A stretch of 64,000 nucleotides of DNA from Nostoc paludosum FACHB-159 (GTDB lineage Bacteria; Cyanobacteriota; Cyanobacteriia; Cyanobacteriales; Nostocaceae), in contig NZ_JACJTU010000040.1 in assembly GCF_014698835.1 (NCBI RefSeq), positions 1 to 64,000 on the forward strand, read 5' to 3'. The number at the start of each line of letters is the position of its first letter. Within the stretch, counting starts at the first letter, position 1. The translations under genes and the position numbers were made by a program. Under the pieces are notes generated by a model that did no database searches, had not been told where the DNA came from, and saw only the letters and a list, made by a program, of their open reading frames with translations. Positions 9,417 to 19,856 of the stretch are shown here, piece after piece.

Positions 9417-10739
9417 ATGAACATCGATCAAGTGATACAAGTTCTATCAGTCAGCCAAAAAAAACCTTTGACACCCCTGCAAGAATTAGTGTTGCGCTCG
9501 TCCTGGGAGGGAAAAACTTACAATCACATGGCAGGTGAAGTTCACTATGGGGCACAAAGTATTAGAGAAGTAGCTTCTCAGTTGTGGCATGTACTTAGTA
9601 AAATTTTTGGAGAACCAATTAGCAAAACCAACTTCCGTCACACCCTAGAGGTACGCCCCCTCACCAAAGCACAACAGCAACAGATTGAGAAACACGCCAC
9701 CAGTACCGTTACTACGCTAGAATTTCCCAGCGGACCAGTAATGCTATCTTCCCGGTTTTATATCCCTCGTCCGCCAATTGAGGAATTAGCCTACAAAGAA
9801 ATTACTGAGCCGGGGTGTGTTATTCGCATCAAAGGCTCTAGTCAGATGGGAAAAAGCTCTCTGATGATACGCATTATTGATTACGCTACATCCGTTGGCT
9901 ATCGCAGTGTGAACTTGGATTTTCAGCAAGCAGACTCAACAGTATTTTGCAATCTTGATAAATTTTTACGTTGGTTTTGTGCCAACATCAGTAGTAAGTT
10001 AGAGCTAGAATCCAAACTCCATGAATATTGGGATGAAGATATCGGCAGCAAAGTTAGCTGTACCAATTATTTTCAAAGGTATTTGCTAGAAGATCTTAGT
10101 TGTCCCTTGGTTTTGGCATTGAACGAAGTGAATCGGGTGTTTGAGTATCCAGCGATCGCTCAAGAATTTTTACCTTTGTTGCGTTCTTGGCACGAGCAAG
10201 CTAAGCAAATAGAAATTTGGGAAAAACTCCGGCTGCTTGTGGCTTATTCAACAGAAATTTATATTCCTTTAAAGCTAAACCAATCACCGTTTAATATCGG
10301 ATTACCGCTAAAGTTGCCCCCATTTACAATCAAGCAAGTGCAGGATTTAGCACAGCGTCATGGGCTAGATTGGAGAGATAGTAAAGAAGCCAAGCAACTG
10401 ATGTCAATGGTGGGGGGACATCCCTATTTAGTGCGCCTAGCTTTGTATCACGTTTCTCAGGGAAAAGTTACCTTAAAGCAGCTATTACAACAAGCTCCCA
10501 CGGAATCAGGAATTTATAACGACCATTTACGACGGCTGTTAACAGCACTCCAGGAGGAGCGAGAATTGGGTGGTGCGATTAAAAAGTTAATTGCTGCACA
10601 AGATATAAAATTAGAATCTATGCTTGCTTATAAATTAGAAAGTATTGGGCTGATAAAACTTGAGTGCGATCGCGCTAAATTTTCCTGCGAATTGTATCGT
10701 TTGTATTGTGAATCAGCAAATTTAGGTAGTTTTGAATAA
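9417..10739 (+). CDS. HTH (vMAP-type) plus AAA-like ATPase protein
   Basis: Protein of 440 aa. Residues 1-85 resemble the N-terminal helix-turn-helix of vWA-MoxR-associated proteins (PLTPLQELVLRSSWEGKTY, then an IREVASQLWHVLSKIFGE helix). The rest is an AAA-like ATPase of the type common in cyanobacteria: strand-loop VIRIKGSSQMGKSSLMIRI is the Walker A region at about residue 140, and LVLALNEVNRVF near 233 serves as the Walker B equivalent. A winged-helix end follows (about 380-430). Such proteins occur as regulators or as ATPase modules of conflict-type (STAND-like) systems, usually fused to repeats or effectors; here no effector is fused. The gene runs into a convergent Uma2 gene with only 24 bp between stops. 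Confidence 0.75.
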   Translation: MNIDQVIQVLSVSQKKPLTPLQELVLRSSWEGKTYNHMAGEVHYGAQSIREVASQLWHVLSKIFGEPISKTNFRHTLEVRPLTKAQQQQIEKHATSTVTTLEFPSGPVMLSSRFYIPRPPIEELAYKEITEPGCVIRIKGSSQMGKSSLMIRIIDYATSVGYRSVNLDFQQADSTVFCNLDKFLRWFCANISSKLELESKLHEYWDEDIGSKVSCTNYFQRYLLEDLSCPLVLALNEVNRVFEYPAIAQEFLPLLRSWHEQAKQIEIWEKLRLLVAYSTEIYIPLKLNQSPFNIGLPLKLPPFTIKQVQDLAQRHGLDWRDSKEAKQLMSMVGGHPYLVRLALYHVSQGKVTLKQLLQQAPTESGIYNDHLRRLLTALQEERELGGAIKKLIAAQDIKLESMLAYKLESIGLIKLECDRAKFSCELYRLYCESANLGSFE

Positions 10740-10763
10740 AATACCAGGCAATTGCCATTTTTA

Positions 10764-11552
10764 TCACGACTCAGATGGAGGTATCAATGGTGCGATCGCT
10801 GATGCATCTAAGCCTGTGATGTTAACTACCTGTTCTACCGTCATACCACCCGCCAGTAAGTTGCGTGCCGTTTGTAATAACTGGGACTCTGCCTTTTCGG
10901 CTCGTTGGCGTTCTTGTTCGGCTCGTTGGCGTTCTTGTTCTTCAGGCGTTGGTAGTAATTCTCCCTCCAAAGTTGCCCAGCGTAGCCAAGTTGCATCAAT
11001 TCCTTTGTAATTTCCCTGCCAGCGCTGCAAGGCTAACCCTAAGGATTCACTCACCAATTGATGGCGATCGTTAACCACCAGTGGTTGGTAAACTCTTTGT
11101 TGGATAGAAAAACCCGCCCAATCATCTGGGTTAAACGGGTCATACCAGAAATATTCTGGTACGCGCATTTGATTTTGATAAATCAGCTTTTTTTCGTTTT
11201 TGTCCGTGGTGGCTGTACTTTGGGAAAGCAATTCAATGACAACATCCGGCGCTTTTCCTTCTTCCCAAACCACCCAACTTTTGCGTTCACCTTGAGGGAC
11301 ACCCAACACCACAAAAAAGTCTGGCCCTCTAAAGTCTTGGTTTCGCAACTGCGCCAGACTGTAGTAGACAAACATATTGCCGCCGACAAATCCATCTTCT
11401 CGCTGTGACAGCCAAGGGATTAAGCCATCTATCAACAAGTCCATTTGGACTTTGTGCCGTGCGCTTTCCATTGGGACACCATCATCATAAGGGAGTTGTG
11501 CTTGGGTGGGTGGAATTTCAATTAGAGGTGCAGGTAGGGTGGTTTCTGACAT
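10764..11552 (-). CDS. Uma2 family (DUF820) putative endonuclease
   Basis: Protein of 262 aa. The PD-(D/E)XK-type core is visible: an acidic residue in FRGPDFFVV (about 95-103), APDVVIELLS with the Glu of the motif (about 118-127), then a lysine-rich strand with NEKKLIYQNQMRVPEYFWYDP. The C-terminus is a Gln/Glu/Arg coiled coil with an ERQRAEQ repeat (about 205-225) and ends in a small ARNLLAGGMTVEQVVNITGL segment like the tails of PD-(D/E)XK transposase relatives. Uma2 proteins are highly expanded in cyanobacteria; the cellular role is unknown. The start ATG 11552 fits family members. Confidence 0.82.
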   Translation of the reverse strand: MSETTLPAPLIEIPPTQAQLPYDDGVPMESARHKVQMDLLIDGLIPWLSQREDGFVGGNMFVYYSLAQLRNQDFRGPDFFVVLGVPQGERKSWVVWEEGKAPDVVIELLSQSTATTDKNEKKLIYQNQMRVPEYFWYDPFNPDDWAGFSIQQRVYQPLVVNDRHQLVSESLGLALQRWQGNYKGIDATWLRWATLEGELLPTPEEQERQRAEQERQRAEKAESQLLQTARNLLAGGMTVEQVVNITGLDASAIAPLIPPSES

Positions 11553-11814
11553 GGCTGTTCATCAGTAGGGTAGCCCGCAGCGAATATATCTATGCTATGG
11601 CAGGCAACAGGCAAAGGGCAACAGGCGACAGGTTTCAAAGTGTCTTGGTGTCAGGATTTTACCATTAGTTTATGTTTTAACCTAACTGGCAACTGCTATT
11701 CTTGGAAGAATCCTCAAAGTACCGAAGTTATAGGATTTTGGATTGAAATTAGGAAAATACAACGGTAGGTAAAAGCGATCGCCTCCATTAATTTGATGGG
11801 TTAGCAAGTGAGTG

Positions 11815-13806
11815 TCAAGCTTTAACGGCACCTTTTGGGTTTGGGGCTTTCTCTACAAGAATATTGTGTAAAGTCTGCAATAACTCCTTGGTTGTGTATG
11901 GCTTAGGAATAAACTTTTTAACTCCAGGTATTTTAGTGAGTTTATCGTTAGCATTCAGCCCGCTAACAGCCACAACCTTGACCTGGGAATTCATTTTTTG
12001 TAAGGTACTAATGGCAGTAGCACCATCCATTGATGGCATCATCATATCCATCAACACTAGGTTGATTTTGTCTTCGTGGCGAGCATAGAGAGCGATCGCT
12101 TCAATTCCATTACTTGCTGTCATAACTCTGTAGTTGTAAGTTTCTAGAGAAATTTTGGTTGTTTCTAAAATTTCGCTTTCATCATCAACTACTAAAATTA
12201 ATTCTCCGTTACCGTTGAGCAATTCCAGGTCTTGTCCTTGTGGTGTTTTTGCTACTTCCACTGCTGGCAAGTAAACTTTAAATTCACTACCCCTAGCAAC
12301 CTGACTAGCCACAGTTATAAAACCACCATGACTTTGGATGATACCCCTGACGGTAGACAGACCCAATCCTGTACCTTTGCCAATATCTTTAGTAGTAAAG
12401 AACGGCTCGAAGATTCTGTCAAGGATGTCTGAGGGCATCCCGATGCCTGTATCTGCAACAGTAATCACAATGTAAGCACCGACACGGGCATCAAGATTCA
12501 TGCGCGCATACTGTTGATCGATAAAGAGATTTTCCGCAGAGATTTTAATCTGACCACCTCTAGGCATAGCATCACGAGCATTAACCACTAAGTTCATCAG
12601 TAGCTGATGTAGGTGCGTTGGGTCGCTAATTACAGCCCAAAGTCCTGGCTGAATATCTACTGCCAATTCAATGGATTTTGGAAAAGTCTCTTGGACAATT
12701 TGCTGAATTTCTGAGAACAGATGGTTAACTTGCACGATGGTACGCTGTCCTTCGACTCCTCGCGCAAACTGCAAGACTTGTTTGACCAAAGCAGCCCCAC
12801 GTTTAGAATTATTTTCTATGGTCTGCAACATCTGTTGATTGCGCTCATTAGTATCAGACATTTTGAGTTGCAACAGTTGTGATGCTGTCAAAATGGGAGT
12901 CAGTATATTGTTTAGGTCATGGGCGATACCACTAGCTAGGGTGCCAATACTTTCTAAACGTTGCGCCCGCAAAATTTGATTTTCTAAATGTTTTTTTTCG
13001 GTAATATCAGTATTTACCGTTAAAATTGATTTTGGTTGACCGTTGCGATCGCGCATTAAAGTCCAACGGCTAGCAACAATAATATCTTTTCCTTGTTTAT
13101 TAACCTGATGCAATTCACCTTGCCAAAAACCAGACTCAGCTATACTTGCAGAAATATTTTGGATTTGGGATAAGCTTTCTGGTGGATATAAAATCTGATT
13201 GACATTCATACCAATTACATCGGTAGCCTTCCAGCCATACAAATTCTCAGCCCCTTTGTTCCAAAAACGGATTTGATTAACAAAATCTTTGACAATTATT
13301 GCATCGCTCGTTATATCTAACAAAGCAGCTTGTTCGCGGATTTTTTCTTCAACTCGTAAGCGTTCAGCGATTTCGCTTTCTAAACGTAAATTTTGTTCTT
13401 GTAGTGTTTTTGTCAGAGTTCGCAGCTTGAGATGAAGTTGAATTCTGGCTAAGACTTCTTGGTGTTGGAGTGGTTTGGTAAGGTAATCGACTGCACCCAG
13501 TTCAAAGCCTCTAACTTTATCCACTGTTTCGGAAAGTGCAGTCATAAAAATAACAGGAATATTTTGTGTTAATTCACTGCTTTTTAAGAGACGGCAGGTT
13601 TCAAAACCGTCCATACCCGGCATGAGGATGTCTAATAAAATTAAGTCAGGTGGGGCATATTCGGCTCTGGCGATCGCACTTTCACCGTCTTCAGCAATCA
13701 AAACGGTAAATCCTGCTTGGCCTAAAAAATCAAACAGCATTTCTAAATTGATGGGAGTGTCATCAACAATTAAGATTACACTCGATTTATTAACATCATT
13801 TTTCAT
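11815..13806 (-). CDS. Hybrid sensor histidine kinase/response regulator (REC-PAS-HK-REC)
   Basis: Cytoplasmic signalling protein of 663 aa. Order: receiver 1 (about 9-125, phosphoacceptor D59 in LLLDILMPG), short coiled coil, PAS (about 160-270, with a PAC-like end), HisKA with His296 in SGIAHDLNNILTP, HATPase (N-box LVVNARDAM, G1 DTGIGMP, G2 GKGTGLGLSTV), and receiver 2 (about 535-650, D587). The AHDLNN box puts it with the NtrB-like kinases. ATG 13806 was chosen because it overlaps the stop of the upstream 2017-aa kinase as ATGA, which indicates translational coupling. A phosphorelay from the upstream kinase to receiver 1 here is a reasonable inference. Confidence 0.88.
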   Translation of the reverse strand: MKNDVNKSSVILIVDDTPINLEMLFDFLGQAGFTVLIAEDGESAIARAEYAPPDLILLDILMPGMDGFETCRLLKSSELTQNIPVIFMTALSETVDKVRGFELGAVDYLTKPLQHQEVLARIQLHLKLRTLTKTLQEQNLRLESEIAERLRVEEKIREQAALLDITSDAIIVKDFVNQIRFWNKGAENLYGWKATDVIGMNVNQILYPPESLSQIQNISASIAESGFWQGELHQVNKQGKDIIVASRWTLMRDRNGQPKSILTVNTDITEKKHLENQILRAQRLESIGTLASGIAHDLNNILTPILTASQLLQLKMSDTNERNQQMLQTIENNSKRGAALVKQVLQFARGVEGQRTIVQVNHLFSEIQQIVQETFPKSIELAVDIQPGLWAVISDPTHLHQLLMNLVVNARDAMPRGGQIKISAENLFIDQQYARMNLDARVGAYIVITVADTGIGMPSDILDRIFEPFFTTKDIGKGTGLGLSTVRGIIQSHGGFITVASQVARGSEFKVYLPAVEVAKTPQGQDLELLNGNGELILVVDDESEILETTKISLETYNYRVMTASNGIEAIALYARHEDKINLVLMDMMMPSMDGATAISTLQKMNSQVKVVAVSGLNANDKLTKIPGVKKFIPKPYTTKELLQTLHNILVEKAPNPKGAVKA

Positions 13807-16800
13807 ACGCACTCAGAATACTTTTGGAGAAATTCCAATATTTGTTTTCCTTTAAAACCTTTAGCTAGTTGATATAAATGAGTAGCAAAAGGCTGCAACT
13901 CCTCATCTATTTCTTCTAGTTTTACAGCTCGTTCAGCAATGCTTCTTAAATCACCCCGCATAGCCAAATCTAGCAGAATTGCCAGTTCACTTGCTGAAGG
14001 AGGGACAATAAGAGTCTGAGATGTCAAGTTTAAAGTATTAGCAGGACTTTTGTTTTCGTCCTTCATCTTTCTTACCTTACCTTTATCTTCGTATACCCAT
14101 TCCAATCCCAAGTGAACCTGTAACTTTTCTAAAAGTTCTGCTTTTTTAATTGGTTTCGCCAGAAAATCATCACAGCCTACTTTACGGCTTTCTTGCTGAT
14201 CGAATTCAAAGACACTAGCGGAGACAGCAACCACTATCACTTCCTTAAAGTTTTGTAGCACTCTCAGGCGACGGGTAGCTTCAAATCCGTCCATTTTTGC
14301 CATTACCAAATCCATAAAAATCAAGTTTGGCTGACATTCAGGGACTTTGCCAAGACAATCTAAACCATCACTTGCTTCTACAACTTCAAAACCTAGAGGT
14401 TCTAAAATATTAACCAACACAGACCTATTTTCCCATTTATCGTCTACCACCATAATTTTGCGTTTAGCACCTACAAAACCAATAATGTTAAATTCATTAA
14501 CATTATTTTTTGTGGGTTGAGCAACTTCTGGTAATTCCAAATCTAGCCAAAAAACGCTACCTCTACCTAATTCACTTGCGACATATAATTCACTCCCCAT
14601 CATCTGAACCAATTGGCGGCTAATAGACAATCCCAATCCAGTTCCTTCTGTCTTTAGGCTATCTTCACCTACTTGCTTGAAAGGTAAAAATATCTCTTCT
14701 AATTGCTCTGTAGCAATCCCAATTCCTGTATCTTCGACTTGAAATCGAATTTTGGAATTTGATAATTGTTCTGCAAGTTTATTTGTATTAATTATCCATT
14801 CTCCATACTGATTTACATAGCCTACTTTAAAAGTAATGCTACCTTTTTTTGTAAATTTAACTGCATTACTTAATAAATTAATTAAAACTTGACGTAAGCG
14901 CTTATCATCCGCACAAATTAGACTAGGTAATGGATATAAAGGTTGGAAAATTAGGCTAATTCCCTTATGTTCAGATCGAATTCGACAAATTTCTACTATT
15001 CCTTCTAAAAAAGCCGATAAATGAAACTCTTGTAAATAAAGCTCCATTTTTCGAGCTTCTATTTTGGAGATGTCTAAAATATCATTAATTAGTGTTAGTA
15101 GATGTTCGCCACATTGATGTATAATATTTATGCCATTCCTTTGTTGAGCAGTTAAAGATGTATCTCCCTGGAAAATTTGAGTATAACCCAAAATACCATT
15201 GAGGGGAGTTCGTAGTTCATGACTCATGTTGGCGAGAAATTCACTCTTGGCACGGTTGGCAGATGCAGCTATTTCTTCAGCTTTTTGCCGTTCACTAATT
15301 TCTTGCTGTAATTGTAAATTTTTATCTTGTAATTCGAGAGTGCGCTCTTTAACTTTTATTTCTAATGTGCGATTATATTCTTCTAAATCATTATAGAGAC
15401 GCGCATTTTCTAATGAAATTGCAGCTTGTGATGATAAAAGTTGCAAAACTTCTAATCGTTCGGGCGTAAAAGCCCCAGCAATCAATTTATTTTCTAAATA
15501 AAGAATGCCAATCAACTTACCTTGATGAATAACTGGACTACATAAAATAGACTTTGGCTTTTGTTGAACAATATAGCTATCCGTCGTAAATCCCCCCTCA
15601 CGGGTAGCATCGTTGAGTACAATATTTTCATGAGTCTGATATACATAATTAATAATATATAAAGGTAACTGGTGACTTAATTCTACAGGTGTTGATTGCT
15701 GCACATTGATTTCAGTTTTACCAAACCTACCTGAAGCTTCTATAAATAAATTTCCGCCCCTCTCTAAAATTAAAAATCCTGTTTCTGCACCAGCATTTTC
15801 TAACACAATTTGCATCAATTTCGCTAGTAATTTGTCAAAAACAATTTCACCAGAAAGCGCTTGTGAAGCTTTGAGAACTGTTGCTAAATCAAAAGATTCG
15901 CTAATACTTTTATTCAGAGAGTGGACGATCTGTTTTTTTTCTGGTCTGTGGGTTCTTTGTTCCGACAGCCGCGCAAAAATTTGGGTATATTTTACTTCTA
16001 AATCTCTCAGCTTTGCTGTTGCTCCCCAGTTACTATATCCATAGTAAGCATCAGTAAGGTAAGTCTGAGCTACCTTTTCTCTACCGCATTCAAAATAAAA
16101 CTTTGCTGCTAGTTCATTGGCAAGAGCCTCTTCCTGGATATATCCTTGTTCTTTAGCTCCAGCAATTGCTCGATCGTAATATTCCATTGCTTGCCAATGT
16201 TGTCCTAATACTCGCGCTTTTTCTGCCTCCACAAGCTCATATTTATGCTGAAAATTCATTGGAGCATTGTTAGCCCAAATTTGCATTTTTTCTTGGTTAT
16301 TAATGACTTTATCTAAGAGATATTTTTGCTGTTCGCTGGATGTTAATTGATAAATTGCCAGTTGTACTAAAGAATCGTAGAAATGAAATACTGGCACATG
16401 AAAAAATGCGTTGACTCCATCTAGATACTGTTCGGCTTGTACTGCATTTTGCGCCGCTTGTTGATAGTCAGCAAATAAATAGCAAAGTATCAGTTTGTTT
16501 AAATACAAGTAGTGAAGTCCAGTTCTAGCGTTAGCTGTTTCTAGTAGTGGCAATGATTCGTTTTCGTTGTATACTTCACCTACTAGACGACACTGATTTT
16601 CAGAAAGTCGGAGTAAGTTCAAAATTGACTGATGAAAGATTGCATTCCAACTTAAAGCATTTTCCTGTTTAAGTTGAGCTATAACATGGCTGATTCTTGC
16701 TATTTCTTTTTCCAGTCTTGGCAATTCTTCTCCAAGGAAATATAAATGGTGACATTTTTGTACCGCAGCATAGCAACCATATTCAAACTGTCCGTTTTCT

Positions 16801-19800
16801 AGTCCACTAGAGTACGCATTTTCTAAAAGTGGCAACGTTTCCCTAGCATGGACTTTTCCATGCATCGTACATGATGCAGCCACAAAAAAGATGCTTGTTT
16901 TTAATTCTAAAATATTTAGCTTTTCCACTAAGCTTAATGCTAATTTACCAAATTTATAAGCTGAATCTATATCTTGAATAATGCTGTTTAAAATGACTGC
17001 ATAACAAACATAACCATAAGCTGAAAAAGATGCATTTCCATAACGAATAGATAAATTTACTTGTTCGCATATCACCAACGGAAATAATGCAGGAGCAGCT
17101 TGATACGTAGGCGATCCCATACAAGTTAGCATCCTGATAGCTGCTAACTTATCTATATCTATCATTAACGGTAGGTCAATCAGGTCTTCTATTTTTTTTG
17201 TAGCTAAATTAGTAGCTGTTTGATTAAGAGTTTCCTGAATGTCTGACAAACTAGGTGAAGCTGGAAAATTAATACCTAACAATTCTAGAGCTTGTAAACC
17301 AATTTTCGATGCTTCAACTGGTTTGAGTTGTGCCATACAAGCTTGGATTTTTACCTCATAGACTTTCATTTTATGGAGTGGAATTTTTGCTTGCTGTAGA
17401 ACAAGGTTTGCCCATTTCTCCATTTGTACAAAATGACCGTTGAGGTAGGCTACTTCTACTGCTGACTCATAAATTGATAGCGTTAATTCGTATTGATTTT
17501 GCCAGCTATCTACTGTTAATAACCTTAAACCTTCTTTTAAGTAGCGCATGGCAGACTCATAGGCCGCTGCTGCTTTTGCTTTCTGTCCTGCTATAAGATT
17601 AAGTTCAGCTAGCTCATATTTATCTGATTCTGAAGTTAATAAATCGATGCCATGATTTAAATGATTTACTAAATAAAAGACATTTTCTTTTTGCTCTTCC
17701 AGCAAAGTTTTTTGAATAAGCAATTGCCCAATTTTCAGATGAGTTGCTTTTTTTTCACTATCTGGAATCAAAGAATAAGATGCTTGCTGTACGCGGTCGT
17801 GCAAAAATTTGTATGCAATTGTTTGCTGTTCTTCTAACTGCTCGTTAACAACCAGGGGTATTTTATAAGATGAGTCTATAGGTAAAACTAAACCTGTTTG
17901 CAAAGTTTCCCATAGCTCTTTGGCTGTTTCTGACAAAGATTTTTGATTAACAATGCTCAAAATATCTAAAGTAAATTTATCGCCAATACAAGCAGCTAAT
18001 TTTAAAACTTTTTGTGTCTCTGGTAATAATTTTTGAATTTGATTAACCATTAATTCAACGACATTATCAGTAATATCAATGTCTTGAATTAGTTCAATAT
18101 TCCACTCCCAACAACCTGTATCAAAATTAAAAAATAATAATTTATCTTGATAAAGAGATTTCAGTAGCTGGGTTACAAAAAATGGATTGCCTTGAGTTTT
18201 GTGTAATACTAAATCAGCTAGTTCCTGTGATTTTTCTAGACAAATACGGAATGTATCGTTAACTAATTGTTTGATATGCCAAATTTCTAAAGGCTGGAGA
18301 ACAATATTGTTAACATCTCCACTGGATTTTTGCAATTCTTCTATAGTTAGTATTAATGGATGAGTCGGAGTCACCTCGTTATCTCTATATGCTCCTATTA
18401 TTAATAAATGTTTACTCTCTGGGTCACTAATCAGCAGTTGAATTAACTTGAGAGAAGCTGTATCTGCCCACTGTAAGTCATCCAGAAAAATTACCAGTGG
18501 ATGTTCGGCTTGAGAAAATACATGAATAAATTGTTGAAATAATCTATTAAAGCGGTTTTGAGCTTCATTAATTCCTAGTTGTGGTATTTCAGGCTGAGAA
18601 CCAATAATTTTTGCAACATCAGGAATAACGTCGATAATAACTTGGCCATTGACACCAACGGCTTCTAAAATTTTTGTTTTCCAGTTTGTTATTTTTGTAG
18701 CATTTTCTGTTAAGAGTTGTCGGATTAATTCTTGAAAAGCTTGAATTAATGAAGCATAAGGTATATTGCGTTTATACTGATCGAACTTTCCTGAAATAAA
18801 ATAGCCACGCTGGCGAATGATGGGTTTATGAACTTCATTTACTAAAGAAGATTTACCAATGCCAGAATACCCACTAACTAGCATTAACTCAGTTGCACCA
18901 GAACTAACCCGCTCAAAGGCATCGATCAATTTGGTAACTTCTCGCTCTCTACCGTAAAGTTTTTGGGGAATCAGAAATTGGCTATATAAATCAAGTTTAC
19001 CAACAACAAAATTTTCAATTTTACCAGTTGTTTGCAGTCGTCGTAAACATAGTTCTAAATCAGCTTTTAGCCCTAAGGCATTTTGATATCTTTCCTCAGC
19101 AGTTTTAGCTAATAATTTCATGACAATATCAGAAACTGCTAGCGGGATTTTGGCATTTAATTCGTGAGGCGAAACTGGGATTTTAGCAATGTGTGAGTGA
19201 ATTAATTCTAAAGGATCATCTGCGACAAAGGGCAGCTTGCTAGTTAGCATTTCGTAAAATGTTACGCCTAAGGAGTAAAAATCAGTTCGATAGTCTATTG
19301 AGCGGTTCATTCTCCCAGTTTGCTCAGGCGACATATAAGCTAGACTACCTTCTAGCAAATTGAGATCGTTAACTATCTGATTTTCTCTAGATAAGCGTGA
19401 TGCAATGCTAAAATCGATAATTTTTATTTTACCTGTGTTGGAATTGATGAGAATATTATGAGGTTGAATATCTTTATGAATGAGATGATTTTGATGTAGT
19501 TGATATAAGGTTGTAGCTAATTGAATAGCAATTTGCAAAAAATTGTTGAGTTTCAAATTGTGGGTGCTAATAATATCCTTGAGTGTTTCTCCTTCAAAAT
19601 CTTGCAAGATCAGTGCAACACCATTTTGTGTGCTTTCTAAGGCTAGAGGTTGAATAGCTCCTTCTATTTCCAAAGATTGCAGTATTTGATATTCGTGCCT
19701 TATTTGGGCAATTTGTTCTATGGTGGGATATTCAGTTTTTAGAGTTTTGATAATTACTGAAGTTTGGTCTGATTCTTTGAAGGCACGGTAAATGCAGGTA

Positions 19801-19856
19801 TTTATACCATCAAAAATAACTTTGATGAGGTTGTAATCGGCAAGGATAATACTCAT
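13803..19856 (-). CDS. Ser/Thr kinase - AAA ATPase - GAF - hybrid histidine kinase giant
   Basis: Multidomain protein of 2017 aa of the cyanobacterial HstK-like type. A protein-kinase domain (about 5-275) has catalytic loop HKDIQPHN (D129) and IDFS in place of the usual DFG. An AAA/NACHT-like ATPase follows, with Walker A GYSGIGKSS (329-337) and FLDDLQWAD as Walker B near residue 455. A long helical, TPR-like stretch (about 640-1270), a GAF domain (about 1330-1480), a coiled coil, HisKA with the box NMSHELRTPLNG, HATPase (DTGIGIA, GTGLGLSISR), a receiver (FMDLVMAKMDG) and a roughly 90-residue C-terminal extension complete it. No transmembrane segment is seen. The HKD and DFS changes are usual in this family. 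Co-transcribed with the hybrid kinase that follows. Confidence 0.9.
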   Translation of the reverse strand: MSIILADYNLIKVIFDGINTCIYRAFKESDQTSVIIKTLKTEYPTIEQIAQIRHEYQILQSLEIEGAIQPLALESTQNGVALILQDFEGETLKDIISTHNLKLNNFLQIAIQLATTLYQLHQNHLIHKDIQPHNILINSNTGKIKIIDFSIASRLSRENQIVNDLNLLEGSLAYMSPEQTGRMNRSIDYRTDFYSLGVTFYEMLTSKLPFVADDPLELIHSHIAKIPVSPHELNAKIPLAVSDIVMKLLAKTAEERYQNALGLKADLELCLRRLQTTGKIENFVVGKLDLYSQFLIPQKLYGREREVTKLIDAFERVSSGATELMLVSGYSGIGKSSLVNEVHKPIIRQRGYFISGKFDQYKRNIPYASLIQAFQELIRQLLTENATKITNWKTKILEAVGVNGQVIIDVIPDVAKIIGSQPEIPQLGINEAQNRFNRLFQQFIHVFSQAEHPLVIFLDDLQWADTASLKLIQLLISDPESKHLLIIGAYRDNEVTPTHPLILTIEELQKSSGDVNNIVLQPLEIWHIKQLVNDTFRICLEKSQELADLVLHKTQGNPFFVTQLLKSLYQDKLLFFNFDTGCWEWNIELIQDIDITDNVVELMVNQIQKLLPETQKVLKLAACIGDKFTLDILSIVNQKSLSETAKELWETLQTGLVLPIDSSYKIPLVVNEQLEEQQTIAYKFLHDRVQQASYSLIPDSEKKATHLKIGQLLIQKTLLEEQKENVFYLVNHLNHGIDLLTSESDKYELAELNLIAGQKAKAAAAYESAMRYLKEGLRLLTVDSWQNQYELTLSIYESAVEVAYLNGHFVQMEKWANLVLQQAKIPLHKMKVYEVKIQACMAQLKPVEASKIGLQALELLGINFPASPSLSDIQETLNQTATNLATKKIEDLIDLPLMIDIDKLAAIRMLTCMGSPTYQAAPALFPLVICEQVNLSIRYGNASFSAYGYVCYAVILNSIIQDIDSAYKFGKLALSLVEKLNILELKTSIFFVAASCTMHGKVHARETLPLLENAYSSGLENGQFEYGCYAAVQKCHHLYFLGEELPRLEKEIARISHVIAQLKQENALSWNAIFHQSILNLLRLSENQCRLVGEVYNENESLPLLETANARTGLHYLYLNKLILCYLFADYQQAAQNAVQAEQYLDGVNAFFHVPVFHFYDSLVQLAIYQLTSSEQQKYLLDKVINNQEKMQIWANNAPMNFQHKYELVEAEKARVLGQHWQAMEYYDRAIAGAKEQGYIQEEALANELAAKFYFECGREKVAQTYLTDAYYGYSNWGATAKLRDLEVKYTQIFARLSEQRTHRPEKKQIVHSLNKSISESFDLATVLKASQALSGEIVFDKLLAKLMQIVLENAGAETGFLILERGGNLFIEASGRFGKTEINVQQSTPVELSHQLPLYIINYVYQTHENIVLNDATREGGFTTDSYIVQQKPKSILCSPVIHQGKLIGILYLENKLIAGAFTPERLEVLQLLSSQAAISLENARLYNDLEEYNRTLEIKVKERTLELQDKNLQLQQEISERQKAEEIAASANRAKSEFLANMSHELRTPLNGILGYTQIFQGDTSLTAQQRNGINIIHQCGEHLLTLINDILDISKIEARKMELYLQEFHLSAFLEGIVEICRIRSEHKGISLIFQPLYPLPSLICADDKRLRQVLINLLSNAVKFTKKGSITFKVGYVNQYGEWIINTNKLAEQLSNSKIRFQVEDTGIGIATEQLEEIFLPFKQVGEDSLKTEGTGLGLSISRQLVQMMGSELYVASELGRGSVFWLDLELPEVAQPTKNNVNEFNIIGFVGAKRKIMVVDDKWENRSVLVNILEPLGFEVVEASDGLDCLGKVPECQPNLIFMDLVMAKMDGFEATRRLRVLQNFKEVIVVAVSASVFEFDQQESRKVGCDDFLAKPIKKAELLEKLQVHLGLEWVYEDKGKVRKMKDENKSPANTLNLTSQTLIVPPSASELAILLDLAMRGDLRSIAERAVKLEEIDEELQPFATHLYQLAKGFKGKQILEFLQKYSECV

